Part shown: one piece after another, positions 22,850 through 35,788 of the stretch
Layout: the number at the start of each line of letters is the position of its first letter
How positions within the stretch are numbered: the first letter of the stretch is position 1
The notes under the pieces: model-generated
What the model saw: the letters and a program-made list of their open reading frames with translations, nothing else
Database searches by the model: none
What the model was told of the DNA's origin: nothing
NCBI GenBank assembly: GCA_015179025.1
Contig: WHUX01000073.1
Coordinates: 124,001-188,000 of the forward strand
From: Terfezia claveryi
Lineage: Eukaryota > Ascomycota > Pezizomycetes > Pezizales > Pezizaceae
DNA length: 64,000 bases
Reading direction: 5' to 3'
Position numbers and translations under genes: made by a program

Positions 22850-24590
22850 TTCATATATGGGTGCGGCCCTAATCCAGTATGACAATGGGCAGTACATGAA
22901 CATCCTTCTTTTTTGCATTGGCAGCAACTATCAGAACATAGGCCTTTGCATTTGCAGTTAACTATAGATCTAGCAGAGGCAAGACGTACAACTTTATGTA
23001 GTAACTTTGGTTTTTGACTTTGCCATTCTAATGGAATAGACTCAAGGTAGACTAGTCTAAAACTAGAAGGAAGCTGCTCTAATTCACTAGTAGGATAGTA
23101 TCGATCTAATAGGCTATATTCACTATATAGCTAATATCAGTCAGGATGAGGCTTATAGACAACTCTACAAAAAATTCGGCGATAGTCAGTAGAAGCTCAA
23201 TCAATACCAGGAATTCGTAAGCTGACGAGATCACCTATTATGAAGGTATCTATTTTGTGCTATTGAATATATCAATTTGCTATTTTCTTCCGAGCTGTTG
23301 CAGTACATTTGCGGACTTTTACTAGTATAATGTCGGTACTGCCAGTGGGAAGTTCAAGTTGAACAGAAGTAGATTGACTCAAAAGTTTAATCAAACTATT
23401 TTCCTCATTATCCTCCTTCTCCTCATTCTTTTTATTATCCTCCTCTTACTCATCCTCTTCCTCATCATCTTCTTCCTCTTCTTCTTCCTCCTCCCCCTCC
23501 TTCTCGTCCTCCTCCTCTTCTTCATTATCCTTATCCTCTACTTCCTTATCATCATTCTCTACTTCCTCATCATTTCCATCTAGGATTGGAGATAAACAAC
23601 CTAAAAGATGATATACTTTTTATTTAAATACAACTTCATATAGACTATATCCAGTTGTCGAGTAAATCTAATATTATTAGTTTCATTATTATAAGACCAG
23701 CCTGAGTATTAGAAATGATTACTTACTTGTTGATTCATTGCTAAAATTATAATAGGTAAAATCTATACCTATTGATTATCACCTGATTTAGCTTTGGCCA
23801 TTCGAATCTTCTGCTTTAGAACAGCATTTGCTTGTTCTACCAATCCTTATGTTTGAGGATGGTATGGATGTCCTCATATTAAAGAAATTCCATGATATTC
23901 TATAATAACAAATACTTCATCTTTAAACTTATTACTATTGTCGCATTGAAGAATTTTTGATGGACCAAATTGTCTAATCCACATGAGGAGGATATAAGCA
24001 ACTTCAGTACTTTCCTTAGACTTTAAAGGATAAGCACTAGAAAATTTACTAAAATGATCACAAATATGTAAAATCCATTGGTATTCTCATCTGGATCAGC
24101 TTGCATATCGATTAGATCAATTTGTACTCATTCCTAAAGATTATTAACAATGATTGGTTGTAGTAGACTATGACTTTAACTTGGTTTATTATGTGCACAT
24201 AGTTGATAATGCTGTAATAGTTTCATAACCTATACCAAATATTAATATTAATATATACTAAGTAGATTCAGACTTAACCATACCTCCTTACGATTAATTC
24301 TATAGTACTTCTCATTAATAGTTACATAGGTTTTGTTCTTGCCTGCATGTATTAATACATTATGAGTATGTACAATAACGTCAAATACATCATACTCTAA
24401 GACTACTCATTGATTATTTTTCCTAGCAATAAAATATAAAGCATTATTTCATAGCTCATATTCCTTGAGTGCCTTTGATCATAGCTTAATTTCTATTGTA
24501 TTGCCTTTAGCAGCCTTTAGATTTGGATCTCGAAGGTATGTCTTAATTTTGCGATACCTAGATAGCATTTATTAGTCACTATTATACTAG
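22850..24590 (-). pseudogene. Retroviral-type integrase pseudogene with acidic linker and Cys-rich tail
   Basis: Read on the minus strand with stops ignored. A zinc-binding-like region (THNVLIHAGKNKTYVTINEK) lies near 24350. A DDE-type integrase core follows with QCDNSNKF (catalytic Asp) and HPYHPQT-stop-GLVEQANAVLK (catalytic Glu) near 23890-23800. An acidic E/D tract of about 60 residues is encoded by the TC-rich plus-strand block 23400-23580. Then comes TDYRRIFCRVVYKPHPD and a Cys-rich tail, CKCKGLCSDSCCQCKKEGCS with TAHCH, near 22960-22890. This order (integrase plus C-terminal CxC region) is known from orphan integrase/Ginger-like genes. Numerous TAA/TAG codons sit where Gln or Trp is expected, in AT-rich surroundings, consistent with RIP. 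No RT found nearby. Confidence 0.65.
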
Positions 24591-24759
24591 ATAATTTTAG
24601 GGTTATTACTTCTCAAAAGTCAAGCGAGATTTATTACTTATTATATATAAATACTCTTCAAAGTTGGTGCGGGTAGTACCAGAAAATGCTTCAATAGCAC
24701 TTAGAGATGGAGCGGACCCTAGAGGATGAAACTAGTTGAGATCAGTCTCAGTATGATCT

Positions 24760-24930
24760 TGAGTGATAGATATTAGTAGAGATTGGTAAGATTGTGATAT
24801 TGTAGAGACCAGTAAGAGTGTGATATTATAGAGACTGGTAAGAGTGTGATATTGTAGAGACCAGTAAGAGTGTGATATTGTAGAGACCGGTAAGAGTGTG
24901 ATATTGTAGAGACTGGTAAGAGTGTAATCA
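24760..24930 (+). repeat. Minisatellite, 28-bp unit
   Basis: Unit GTGATATTGTAGAGACCAGT plus AAGAGT, about six copies with C/T and A/G variants. Confidence 0.8.
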
Positions 24931-25594
24931 AGCAAAGCAATAGTTAAAACTTTGTAGTATCGTGATCTTTAAAGGCTACTATTGTGAGGGCTACATCCTC
25001 TTATTCTTTGACCTAATATTTCTCTACATAATAACCTTCATTTCAGGTATACCTCTACTGAGTATTTTCTACAATAGGTCATTTTATGTTATCTCCGATG
25101 TTCTTTAACCAAATATTGCTACAAAATTACCTTCATATCAGATATGTTCCTATTTAGTAATTTTAATGTCACTGTGGCCACTGTGGCCGCTGTGATTGTG
25201 GTAAATCCTTGTTGCTATCCATGACATAGAACAATTTAATCCCGTAACGGCCTGGTTCATTACGATATCCAGCCATACCATAACAGCCTGGTCCATTGTG
25301 ATATCCAGTCCATACCAGTATGGACTGGATCCTAGAACAGACCAGAACATATATATCTATTACTCAATACTTTTGTATATATAATTATTAGTGAATACAA
25401 TAGATATTTCCACTACATGAATATTCAATGGCTGCAATAGTGGCTACGCACCTAGCTGGTATTAGAGCATTATACATACAAGTGGGTGCATTGTAACTAT
25501 AGCATTAACAATATGATGATGCCAAGGGAAGGAACTCTAATATCTAGAGATTGAAATATGCCAACTAGAGTCTGGATGGCTTTGGTTGCCCCAA

Positions 25595-25715
25595 TGGTGT
25601 CCAGATTGTGTTGCAACTCAGCCGGGTGTCCAGATTGTATTGCAACTCAGCCGGGCGTCCAGATTGTATTACAACTCAGCCAGGCATCCTGATTGTGTTG
25701 CAACGCAGCCAGCAT
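25595..25715 (+). repeat. Minisatellite, 29-bp unit
   Basis: Unit TGTCCAGATTGTGTTGCAAC followed by TCAGCCGGG, four to five copies with point variants; it lies just beyond the 3' end of the kinase pseudogene. Confidence 0.75.
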
Positions 25716-25859
25716 CTAGACGCACAAGATGCACAAAATGTATATGCATAAGCTCTCATGTCTGGACGCTGGGCAGTACATCTAGACGCCACTTTTTTCT
25801 TGCTGATGGAAGGCAAATTAGTTATGTGCTCCTCAAATTTGGAATTGAATAAGGCTAGG

Positions 25860-27000
25860 CAATCTCGCTCGAATTTTTTAGGAAGACCACTTTCCCGCAA
25901 CAAGTGAAAGTATAGTACGTTAAGAGCTTGGATTGCGGTATAGCGCCGGCTTGGAACGAATTGAAGGAAGGAGCTCAGGAGATCTAGAATATCATTATTA
26001 TATTGCTCGAAGTATGTAGCTAACTACCCAGAAGGCACATGAGGAAGATTGTGGAGTCCCAACTCGAACCATCGAGACTACTTGTACAAATCCTAGCTTG
26101 GAGGAGTACCAATGATTGAAAGAATCTATCTTATCTGGTCAAGTGAATTTGTGCCCTAGAACAGGGGGTATGCACTAAGAAGATATGCAAAGATGCATTC
26201 TACTGACCAAAGGTCCACTAGAAATATGTATGGTCAGCTTCCATTAACAATTGCTATGGAGAATGCATTGTTACCTGCTTTGTTATACGTTTGGGGGTTA
26301 AGGATGACCTCTAGTGTATAATACCAAAGTGTCACAACGTTAGAAGTCATCGAGCGTTCCTAAGTATAACTCCTTGCCAGGCCGAAGTCATAGATTTTTA
26401 CTTCTCCATCATTGTTCACTAAGATATTTTCAGGCTTTATGTCTCTATGAATTACCCCTGTAGAATACATGTATCTCACTCCACAAAGAATTTGATACAT
26501 GAAAGTCCTAATTTGTTTGCTATCAAATAGCTGAGTCTGAAGGAGTACCTGAAGATCAAACAGCATGTATTCTTGCGATTTTGGTATCAGATACAGTTCC
26601 ACTACCCATAAATTATCACTCACCTTGATAAAAGTATATATCCTCCAAGTTAGGATCAAGGTTGATCTGCAGAAGTATACGATCTATAGTCTGTTAGGCC
26701 AGGTCCACTATATAATATAATTGGAAATGTATATTTAGATGTCCACATAAGTGCTTTAGGACTTTGATTTCCCTCAAAACTCTTTTTCCCATTTGCATGT
26801 TTTGTTCCCTCGAAATGATAGTATTTCTTAACTGCAATCTCCTCACCTATAAAATGGTCCTTTGCCTTACTGTATCTGGAGATGAGCTAGCAGAGAAAAC
26901 GTATATGGGTGTAAATATACCAAACGATCCCATATCTACCGACACCTAGCATCGCTAAATAGGAGTAGTTGTTTTGCAACAGGAAGATCTTATTATAAAC
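25860..27000 (-). pseudogene. CMGC (MAPK/CDK-like) protein kinase pseudogene
   Basis: All main kinase blocks can be followed on the minus strand through several frames: glycine loop LGVGRYGIVW (about 26960), EEIAVKKYYHF with the beta-3 Lys (about 26850), [20 protein letters not shown], catalytic [14 protein letters not shown] (about 26430), DFGLARSYT then a stop, SMTSNVVTLWYYTLEVIL (degenerate APE), DLWSVECIFAYLL, and FVPSRRYTAIQAL. The sequence resembles fungal MAPK-like kinases; the activation loop shown lacks a TxY motif. At least six stops and several frameshifts make it non-functional. A small minisatellite follows its 3' end. Confidence 0.75.
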
Positions 27001-27099
27001 TCTGTAGGGAGTATAGGTGTTAGGGTCTATTGTGTTTGACGCTGTAAGAAAGGCTGAACTGTTGATGAGTTCGGGTGCTACATAATGATATTATATCTA

Positions 27100-27450
27100 C
27101 CGAGAGCCCATATAGACATGATTTGTTTCCGCACGGGCATCCCAACCCATGTGGACATGATTTTTCTCTGCAGGGGCATCCAAACCTATATGGACATTAT
27201 TTTTCTCTACAAGGATATCCGAGCCCATATGGATATAAACTCTGTCTATGTGGACATAAACTCTATCCATGTGGACATAAATTCTGTCTGTAGGGGCACC
27301 CCAACCCATGTGGATATAAATTCTGTCCGTAGAGGCACCCCAACCCGTGTGGACATAAATTCTGTCTGTAGGGTCACTCCAACCCATGTGGGTATAAATT
27401 CTCTCCGTAAGGGCATCCCAACTCATATGGATATTATTTCAACCCATGTA
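27100..27450 (+). repeat. Minisatellite, about 39-bp unit
   Basis: Unit GGGGCACCCCAACCCATGTG followed by GACATAAATTCTGTCTGTA, about nine copies, some truncated. Open frames on both strands (HVDINSV and IYVHMGWG type peptides) are by-products of the repeat. Confidence 0.8.
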
Positions 27451-28120
27451 GACATTCTAGTAATTCACACAGACTTGAATTTGGTTTTGAATTACTAAAA
27501 ATAAACTCTATAACCCACAAAAATTCTAATTCTGTATGATAATTATCTAGTACCCTGTCCCAGCTATTCAAAAATTGGTGGCTTTAATATATTTACATCC
27601 CTTGTAGCTAACTGCTAATCTCTTTTACAATCTTTCCTAACTAATGGTACTGTTGGTTCATAATCCTATGGACCAACTTGTATAACATAAGCTTTCTAGT
27701 GAACATTAATATTAGGACACTATATTTCAAGGCAGAGAACTGACCAAACTTTCTAGTGGAGGTGGCCATGAGGCTCCTTCAGCAGATTTGTACACGTAGC
27801 ACTTCTTATCTCTGTGAACTAGTAAATAGATATTGGCATGACACAAGTGTCTAAGCTCGAATGCTTTCTTTAACAAGCCTAGTCACCACTTGCGAAATTT
27901 GATGGAGGTTGATTTTGGGTCTTGTGCAACTTACTTTTTGACAGAAGATGACATGGTGTGTTTGGGGTACCGAAAATGATCATGGTCTAGGAAAGGACTT
28001 GAGGGGGTCTTTATAAGCGAGTACCAAAAATGGAACCCCCCTAAATATGGACCCTCCACTTAAACACAGGGTATATATAATATATGGCTTGCCACTAATG
28101 TTTCTGGATTGATATAGTTT
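27451..28120. other. No recognisable gene
   Basis: AT-rich intergenic sequence between the minisatellite and the ferric-reductase pseudogene; nothing recognised. Confidence 0.4.
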
Positions 28121-28124
28121 AACA

Positions 28125-30256
28125 GTGAGAATATATGGATACATGGATAGTACTTTCTGGTATATAGTCTCACTCATTGGCCTTGGTAGCCTAATATTGT
28201 TCATGCTATTGTTTTATATTGCTTTCCAGAAGATTCGGATGTACTTATGCAACTGGGGTACTTTTGTACTCACCTTGTTCAAGAAACACCTTTACTATCC
28301 TGCAATTACTAACTCATAGGATCCCACCCGGTATGGGGTATTACTTTATGTTATCTTATTCATGGGGAATATTTTTCCAATTATTTATAGCAATGGTAAG
28401 TTTAGTGTAGACATTGATTCAATCAGCAAATATTCCACCTATATATGTATTATTAACATAGGCCCACTAATTCTGTCAGTGCACTTAAACCTGCTTACAA
28501 ACATAAGCCTATCTTCAGATAGCCACCATTGGAGTTATGTGGGATTTGGATTCATTTTAGTTCTTGAAGCAGCCATACACAGTACTGCAATATTAATAAA
28601 GAAAATAGACAGAGGCATCAGGGGTGTTCACAAAATTTCGGGACAAATCGTTTGGTAGTCCCAATGATATGTATTTATGTCAACACTACTGATACTATAG
28701 AGCAAGTCGGCGGAGCCTTAGTTCTGGCCACCATATTGCCCACTCCGCCTCTGCGTAGGTATAGTTATGAGCTATACTTAAAGTTCAAAACTGCCTTATT
28801 GATCGCAGCGTTTGTTGCACTTTGGCTTCACCTGCCACTAGAGTCTAGTCAAGCAAAGTGGTATTTGATTGCTAACATGGGCATCTGGTCTGCTTCAGTG
28901 GGGCTGGGAAGTTGCCTGACTTACCACAGAGGTTTTACAGAAGTATCTATTGAAGAAATTCATGGAATCTTTTAAGTAAACTTGACGGCTTCCCATCAGT
29001 GGCCACTTCAAGCTGGACAGCATATCTACCTTTGGATTTTAGTTGGATCTTATTTCTCCTTATTCCAAACCTATCTATTTAATATTGTATGGTGGGACAG
29101 TAACAAAATCTCACTACTTATTAAGCCCCATAGAGGCCTAACCCGAGAACTTCTACTCCTTGAAGGGAAAAAAACGAATCTGAAGACTGGTTGAGGGTCT
29201 ATACAGCTCCACCTACATATACGGAGAGGGGGGGAAACTTAGGATCTTTCATAATGTTGTCCTCGTTGCAACTGGCATTGGAATTGCAGCTGTGGTACCA
29301 TATATGAAGGTGAAGTGGATGGTGTAGTTGGAAGCCATCTTAGTGCATACTCTTGTATGCATAGGTTCGAATCCTGCCCTTGCCAAAGGTTTTTCTAACA
29401 GCCAAGGAATAGGGGTTTGTCTTAAAGAAGTTTCCCCCTATTGGCTTAGTCACAGACACTCTATAGAGTTAAGTCTTGGCAAGTCCTAAATAGCCTTAAT
29501 AGTAGTGGATTAGGGGGTTAGGGTAGCCAAGTTGTTCCGTTGGCAAGTGTGGAGGCAGACCAAGTCTTCTAAAGATGCGGTAAATGGGGCTATCTTATAG
29601 CCTAAGGCTCCATAGACGTACAGACTTAAAAAAAAAAAAAAAACCATATATGAAGGAGTTAATAGATAACTATGCCAAGGAAATTCGTACAGAATGAATT
29701 TGGTTAGTCTGGATTTTGGGCAAGGAATGTTAGTATACCTAACGACTACATTCATATTACTATAAGCTAAAGATCCAGTGCATGATGAGTAGATTCAGGA
29801 ATGGATGTCTCATTTAATGGCTAGTAACTCAGCATATGTATAGACCTCCCTTTAAGACATCTACTATAATTCATTGCTAACTACTTCAAGATTTTGAATA
29901 TCACACTCTACATCTTGGCAGACTACCGGACAGTCATATCGCCAAATGGTGTGGCTGATACACACAAACCGGGTGACATATGACACTTTGGAGTTCATGA
30001 TCTCGTAACTAAAATCTACTCTACTTCAGATTTTTGCAAAATTGTAGAGAAGGCTTTTTTAAGCAAAGGAACAAGTACTGTTATTGCAGGTATAAATGTG
30101 ATAGTTCATGTAGTAGATGCCTGCTTACCAGCCAATAGTGTCAGTTTATCTGAAAGTCAGAAGTGTAATAAGGGAAGCTGTGATTGGCAGAATATCAGAG
30201 TATACAGCCTTCTTGGAATTAGATTTCAAGCCAGAGAGTGATGATAAGAAATTTTA
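28125..30256 (+). pseudogene. Ferric-chelate reductase (FRE/NOX family) pseudogene
   Basis: A full-length but broken gene can be followed across frames. Membrane segments include GSLILFMLLFYIAFQKI, DPTRYGVLLYVILFMGNIFP, LVLEAAIHSTAILI and ELYLKFKTALLIAAFVALWL. His residues sit in HHW, AAIHS and LWLHL, as expected for the haem ligands. The FAD-binding entrance WPLQAGQHIYLWI follows, then HPFN-like YLFNIVWWD, the NAD(P)-site VATGIGIAAVVPYMK, and a C-terminal block FLELDFKPESDD before the final stop at 30254-30256. Damage includes TAA for CAA after EEIHGIF (28973), a frameshift at an A7 run near 29168, more stops downstream, and a SINE insertion at 29310. It would have reduced ferric iron at the plasma membrane. 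Confidence 0.75.
29311..29642 (+). mobile_element. tRNA-derived SINE with poly(A) tail and target duplication
   Basis: A 332-bp insert splits codons of the reductase motif VVPYMK/ELIDN. The 14-bp ACCATATATGAAGG occurs at 29297-29310 and again at 29643-29656, and the insert ends in a run of about 16 A. The 5' part is tRNA-like: D-stem GATGG/CCATC, A-box-like TGGTGTAGTTGG (29320-29331), a perfect B box GGTTCGAATCC (29364-29374), and a terminal CCTTGCCA. The anticodon arm (TGCATAC/GTATGCA) is degenerate, so it is not a working tRNA. The rest is tRNA-unrelated body. Removing insert and one duplication restores the reductase reading. Transposition would depend on a LINE in trans; which one is unknown. 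Confidence 0.85.
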
Positions 30257-33200
30257 GTTAGTGTTAATAGTTAATTTGTATTGGTTTCGAGACCGCACTT
30301 TCACAGGTGGCTCAAGGCCTTGCTTAGTATGGGTTAGGACTGGTTTCGGCAGAACCTCTACAGGGATGTATAGTTGTAGCAACATATTTTTTTCCAGAGA
30401 ATTAATGTATTATATATTCATTTTACAATACATATAATTCCATCTCTAAGACTATATCAATGACATAACTATCTAAGAAATATAAGACTTCAATCAGCTA
30501 TACAATTTCTGCGCCTGCTATTAGACTCTCCCCAGCCAGGCTTGTGTCTAACTCGCTAGACCACGTGCTGAGCTACTCGGATGCGATGGTAATATCACTG
30601 TAGTTGTTGCTGATCTAATAGGGCAAACACAGTATATCCCTATAGCAAGGCCTAGGTATATGAATGGGAGTGTTGCTATCCCCATCAAAGGTATGGTTAG
30701 TGGTTGGCCTGCGTTCAATTGTTGGGGAATTAGTAGTTGGCCATTCGATATATTTCACATCAATCTGGTTGAGGGTATGCACCAACCCATATTTGGTGTG
30801 GATCCTATCTTTGCTCTGGATTGCTGGGGAATTGGGATCATATGACAGAAAATTACCATCAAGTAAATAGTAATACCAGTATCGCTTTAGCATGATATAA
30901 GGAGAGCCTGTTATTGGGAATTTAAGGTGGATGAACTATGTAGTGCTTGTGGATTCATGATGACCAGCTCTTTGTATGGAGTAACAACAAAGGAAGCTGT
31001 CCCAAAAGCCAACAATAGAGGCTTCATTGACATAAGAAGGAATAAGGAGAGTAAATTCTATGAATGATATTTTAATGGAGATGGTATGCATGAGGGGTAG
31101 GGTATATTAGTATGCAGGAGTTCCCTTTATATAGTCTAATCACATGGCATGCATCATATAACCATATGGTATCACTATATAACTACATGGCATAGCCACC
31201 CAGTAAAATAGCAAACATGAAACTGTACACCGCAGACCAGATACCAAATGAAGGATACAAACTAGTTTTACATAACACCCTTGTATGGTATATCGTAAGT
31301 AAGAACAAACAGCTATTTAGAATGGCGACTAATCATCATACATCTGATTACATGACCTCTATAAAAATATCTTGACTTAATACATATTGTCGATAATTCA
31401 TCTCACCAAGTTTGGCAAAGCACTCTTGGAAGCCAATTTCAGGCGCCACCCTCCCCTGATATCTAGAGTTCATCAGAAAGAATGTTTGCCCAGTAGTGTA
31501 CACCTTCTAATGAAGGTATCGACGATTATAATACTCTTTGTTTTTATCTAAACGGTTATTTCGAGAACTGATCGGAGAAAATATGCACAACTTTAGAGAC
31601 CACCATGACGTTTGCATCAAAACAGTTCCCAAAGGCACTAGTGGATATTTTCCATCAGAAATAAGAATATTATTTAGTGAAAATTAGTTACATGCCAATT
31701 TTGGATATATAGTATATTTGGCATCCTGAACTATTATGACATGTACTCTAATTGGGCTTTGATATTTGAGCTTCAATATTTAAAAGTATATTGACAGTGA
31801 GTGGTATAAGGACTACATCACAGGGCTGCATAATAAATATGCAAAAGTAACTAGACTATGCAAAAATATATAAGGACCTTTCCCAAATAGGAAGGTAGAA
31901 AAAAGCTATTTCTATTTGGGACTAGAAAGTACTATGGGCAGTAGGTGTGACACCTCGGATGAAGAGAAATGATAAGCAGAAGCTTGCAGCTAATTTTGCA
32001 TAAATTTTGTCCACTCATAGATTAGCATGTGTCGATCTTTTGGATACAATATTACACATATGTAGTACATGGAATGTCATAAGTGAGGATGATACTATCG
32101 TGTAAAATGGCAATACAGATCTGTTGGTACCTACCCCATGCTATCTAAAAACAGCATATATGCACTACGTCATAAGTAAGACATTAAGTCACAGCTCAAC
32201 AAAGCATGGGAATTCTTTTCCCCTTTGGGTGTATATATGACAACTGCGACGAGACAAGCAATAACTGGAAAATAAGTTCGATTTCAAACTCATAGAGCCA
32301 CTAGCAAAACAGGGCAGATAGACAAGAAGGTGCTAATACTGCCTGAAATTTTCCACATTGTTGATAGATCAGGAGTTTCTTTAGCTTATACTTAATCAAT
32401 GTTTGTACATATTCTCATCACTATCAGAGCCAATTATTACGAGAGTCAAAATGCAAGGGGTAGTAAATGTGTTATATGTAGTGATGTATTTAATTAAAGA
32501 CAATAAAAGGGAGTATAATCCTAAATTATGCTGTAACTATAATATAATGAAGTTTGAACTACTTGATAATCAATACAACCTATTCCCCTACTCTGCACCA
32601 TCTCAATTACAGAATTAATTAAAATGCGCCCCTGCTATTTTCATAGTGTAAGACATCTTGTTCATATTCTCGAACTAATTGCTGTATGCGAAAACAATTG
32701 CTTTATTAAAATTTATTAACATATTCTGCACCTCCAGTAGAGAGGTCCTAAAATTTACTAGGCCATGATCACGAAATTAAGTACTCCGACCACACTTAAG
32801 CAGATGAGTATTGTATTGGCAAATGATCCTTTGATCTCAATATTCATGATATATTCGAAAATGGTTAGATCTGAGAGCTGTACTTAATGTTCATGTTTTA
32901 TTGAAAAATGTTTAGGTCCAGAGGCAGTACTTAAACCATAAAAAAAGGTCTAAAAATAGCATATCCTTTTATGGACTAGCGAGGGGCCAATAGGTATCCG
33001 ACTCATCAGTGATCTCCTATGTATTCTATTTCCAAATAAGGAACTAGGATCATCCATTCCAACTTATAAGTTAACTGGAGTGATTTAAAATCTTCTGAAA
33101 CTGTATCCCATAGTACTTGCAGCATAAATTGTATTGACTCGAGCTTTACTAGCAGCTAGAGGCAGTAGTAAAAATAACATATTTGCAAAAAATAGCCCAT

Positions 33201-33850
33201 CTGCCAGGATAACTGAAATGAGTAATGCACAATACTAGTACATTGTAGAGTCAACTAAATAGTTAAAGCAGTGCCAAGATATATGCTATATATAGTATAG
33301 GATAGGAGGTCAGTTATGGGTCTTTAGGCAGGAAGAGGCAGTGACTACCTTTATTGGTTTAGTATAGTAATGTAGTGTGGGAAATTTATGATACGGGCCA
33401 TTTTTGGACAACCACATATGTGTACTCTACATGTTACGTGATTTTAGACCATAAACACCCAAATTTCATAATGCACCCAATTAAATGAAACTACCATTGA
33501 CGGAACTGAGCTCGATAGGTGGCTTCTGCACCTCGTCATGTCATGGTTGTGTCCAAAGAGGTGTGATAGGTCTTTTATTTATCTGATTATTCACTAATTG
33601 TTGAACTAACCTTCATAGGCTGGAGGCATAGGCTGGAGGATCGGGCTTGATAGTTGGATTTAGGTGCCAACATAGAGCTGATATCAACTATTGACTAATC
33701 TTAATTCTCCAAGTTGACAATATCGACTATAAGCACATCCTGATCTTCCATTGGCTCCCCATCAATTGGCAAGGCATTCTCTGGTCAGGCGACCACCCTG
33801 GATCATGTAAGGTTTGAGCTGGGAAAGTTAACCGATGGATAGAAGGAGAG
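30257..33850. other. AT-rich gene-free stretch
   Basis: About 3.6 kb with no coding signature. At 30660-30860 there is a short GTTGGCC/GTTGGGG-rich segment with imperfect internal repetition. Otherwise I see nothing. Confidence 0.45.
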
Positions 33851-34460
33851 TGTTGGCAATCTTGCGTTGACTCACGATAGGAAGTGTTAATTCTCAGATG
33901 TTGAGTACTTGCACTATAATAGAGAACGTTGTTTCATTACTTATATAATTGATTATATACTTTTGTATTTCCTATATTACTACTATGTTATATAACTAAG
34001 CCTCTCGGTTGAAGGACTAGCTTTCAACCACCTCCTACTACTTTATAAGCGTCTACAGCACGCGGAATTTGCCATGGGAAGTTCCATGGCACTTGCTATA
34101 TGAAGACACCCTCATTATGGTCATGTGACCTCTATTTAAGGCATATGACTCATTACTATGGCCACATGACTATTGTTTAAGGCATGTGACTCATTACTAT
34201 AGCCACATGACCCCTTTTGTACAACGTACTACCTTCTGGTATACCACCCTTTATTGTATTTATTTCCTTAGTCATCAGATCTTAAAAGAGTATAAATAGG
34301 CCGCTAGATTCCCTCTGGAATCCACAAGAAGCAACAAGCAAGCACATAGAGCAAGCAAGCCTATATTCTGATCAGATCAAGATCATATAGCTTAGATAGC
34401 ACAAATCATATAAGATAGATTACACCAATTAATTACTGTTCCCTGCGGGAATATCCCACA
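33851..34460. mobile_element. Probable solo LTR
   Basis: The segment begins TGTTGGCAATC and ends ATATCCCACA (TGT...ACA). It carries a TATA-like GAGTATAAATAGG at about 34286, and the region reads like a promoter with a leader. Three copies of a roughly 44-bp sequence containing CACATGACTATTGTTTAAGG lie at 34110-34215. No partner LTR or internal coding was found and flanking 5-mers do not match, so the call is tentative. Confidence 0.35.
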
Positions 34461-35788
34461 TAGTAATCTCCTTACCCTTCTGAGGTCTTACCTTAGCAGA
34501 ACCGAAATATACAAATATCCATGCCTATGGATATAGAGTGTATAAATGGTACCAAATGAATACTGTCTAGTACTATTCATTACATGCACAGTGTCGATAC
34601 TGGCAGAAAGGGATCAGAAGTATTTTCAGGCATGTTGTTATTTGAAATGACCATAATAAAGCTTTCTTGATGGTATTGTTAACTGTCTACTTTGCTCTGG
34701 ATGACTTTGTCACTGTAATTCTCATCATGTAATAGAACGACTATCCCGTTTTATATTCTAATCTTCAATTCATTTACTACATAGTCCTGGGTAAGGTTTC
34801 TGACTGGCCTAGAAATGTTAACAGTCACCATGAGAAAAAGATCATTACAATACCTACTATTCTACTTCCGTACACAATAACCATGTATAGTGTGCCATCT
34901 CGGAACACAATAACCTAGATGCAAAAGAATACCAAGTAAAACATACAACCGATTACAGCGATATAATTCAAAATCTTCCATAGCCACCACCATTTTTCTA
35001 TTTTTAAATACCATGACAAATACTAAACAGGGTTGCTATAGTTCTAATATTAGCATTGGCAGCTAAGCATAAAGTGGTAAATAGAGAAACTTACGATTCA
35101 GGATGTAATAAATCTTTTTCTATCTCTGTAGCTTTATAGTCAAGTTTGGCAGCCAGTTGGGCTAGGGTTTAGCTCTTCTGGTCTGAATTTGAATTCATAT
35201 TGAAGGTGACCTCGTGGGGCATGGTATTGACATTATCAACTATCCTTTGTGATAAGTGTCTCAATAAAACCAAAATGGTGAGGGAAGTGGGAAGGGATAG
35301 GTAATGATGATGGAAGTGGGAAAGGGTAGGTATAGGTGTAGGCGGTAGGGACATATATGAGCGGTTGCTATATATAGGTCAGGAATTCGCCTATTTCATT
35401 CAGCTTCCATAACTACAGTACATTTGATGCTGGCCTAGCTGCATAACCCAAAATATATCAAAGCCAGATATGAACTCAGTACCAGTAAAGGAAGATCTGC
35501 GGAAGTAAGTACCTCTTGTCACCATTAAAATATTCAAAACTAAAGGTGCCAAGGTTTGCTTTACACTAAAAACATTGAACCCTTGAATGTATTAGGACGG
35601 AAATTGTCATAGCTGAAACAGCAATACAATATGCTAGCGAAACTGCTCAATCAGTTATACAACGTGCCAGCGAAACTGGCCTTAGCTAGCTAACCGCTCA
35701 TTAAGATGAATATGTAAAAAGTATATTTACTTCGCTTAACCAAACTGCCTGAATTGTGGAGGATCAACTATGCAACTAGAATTTGACT
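34461..35788. other. No recognisable gene
   Basis: AT-rich sequence; the minus-strand frame at 35169-35354 reads through GGGAAGTGG/GGTAGGT simple repeats. Nothing else seen. Confidence 0.4.

Noticed and set aside
27085..27498. 137-codon repeat protein
   Set aside because: All six frames are shaped by the 39-bp minisatellite; no non-repeat coding around it.
29311..29391. Functional tRNA gene
   Set aside because: Mismatches in the acceptor stem and a non-standard anticodon loop; explained as a SINE head with poly(A) tail and target duplication.
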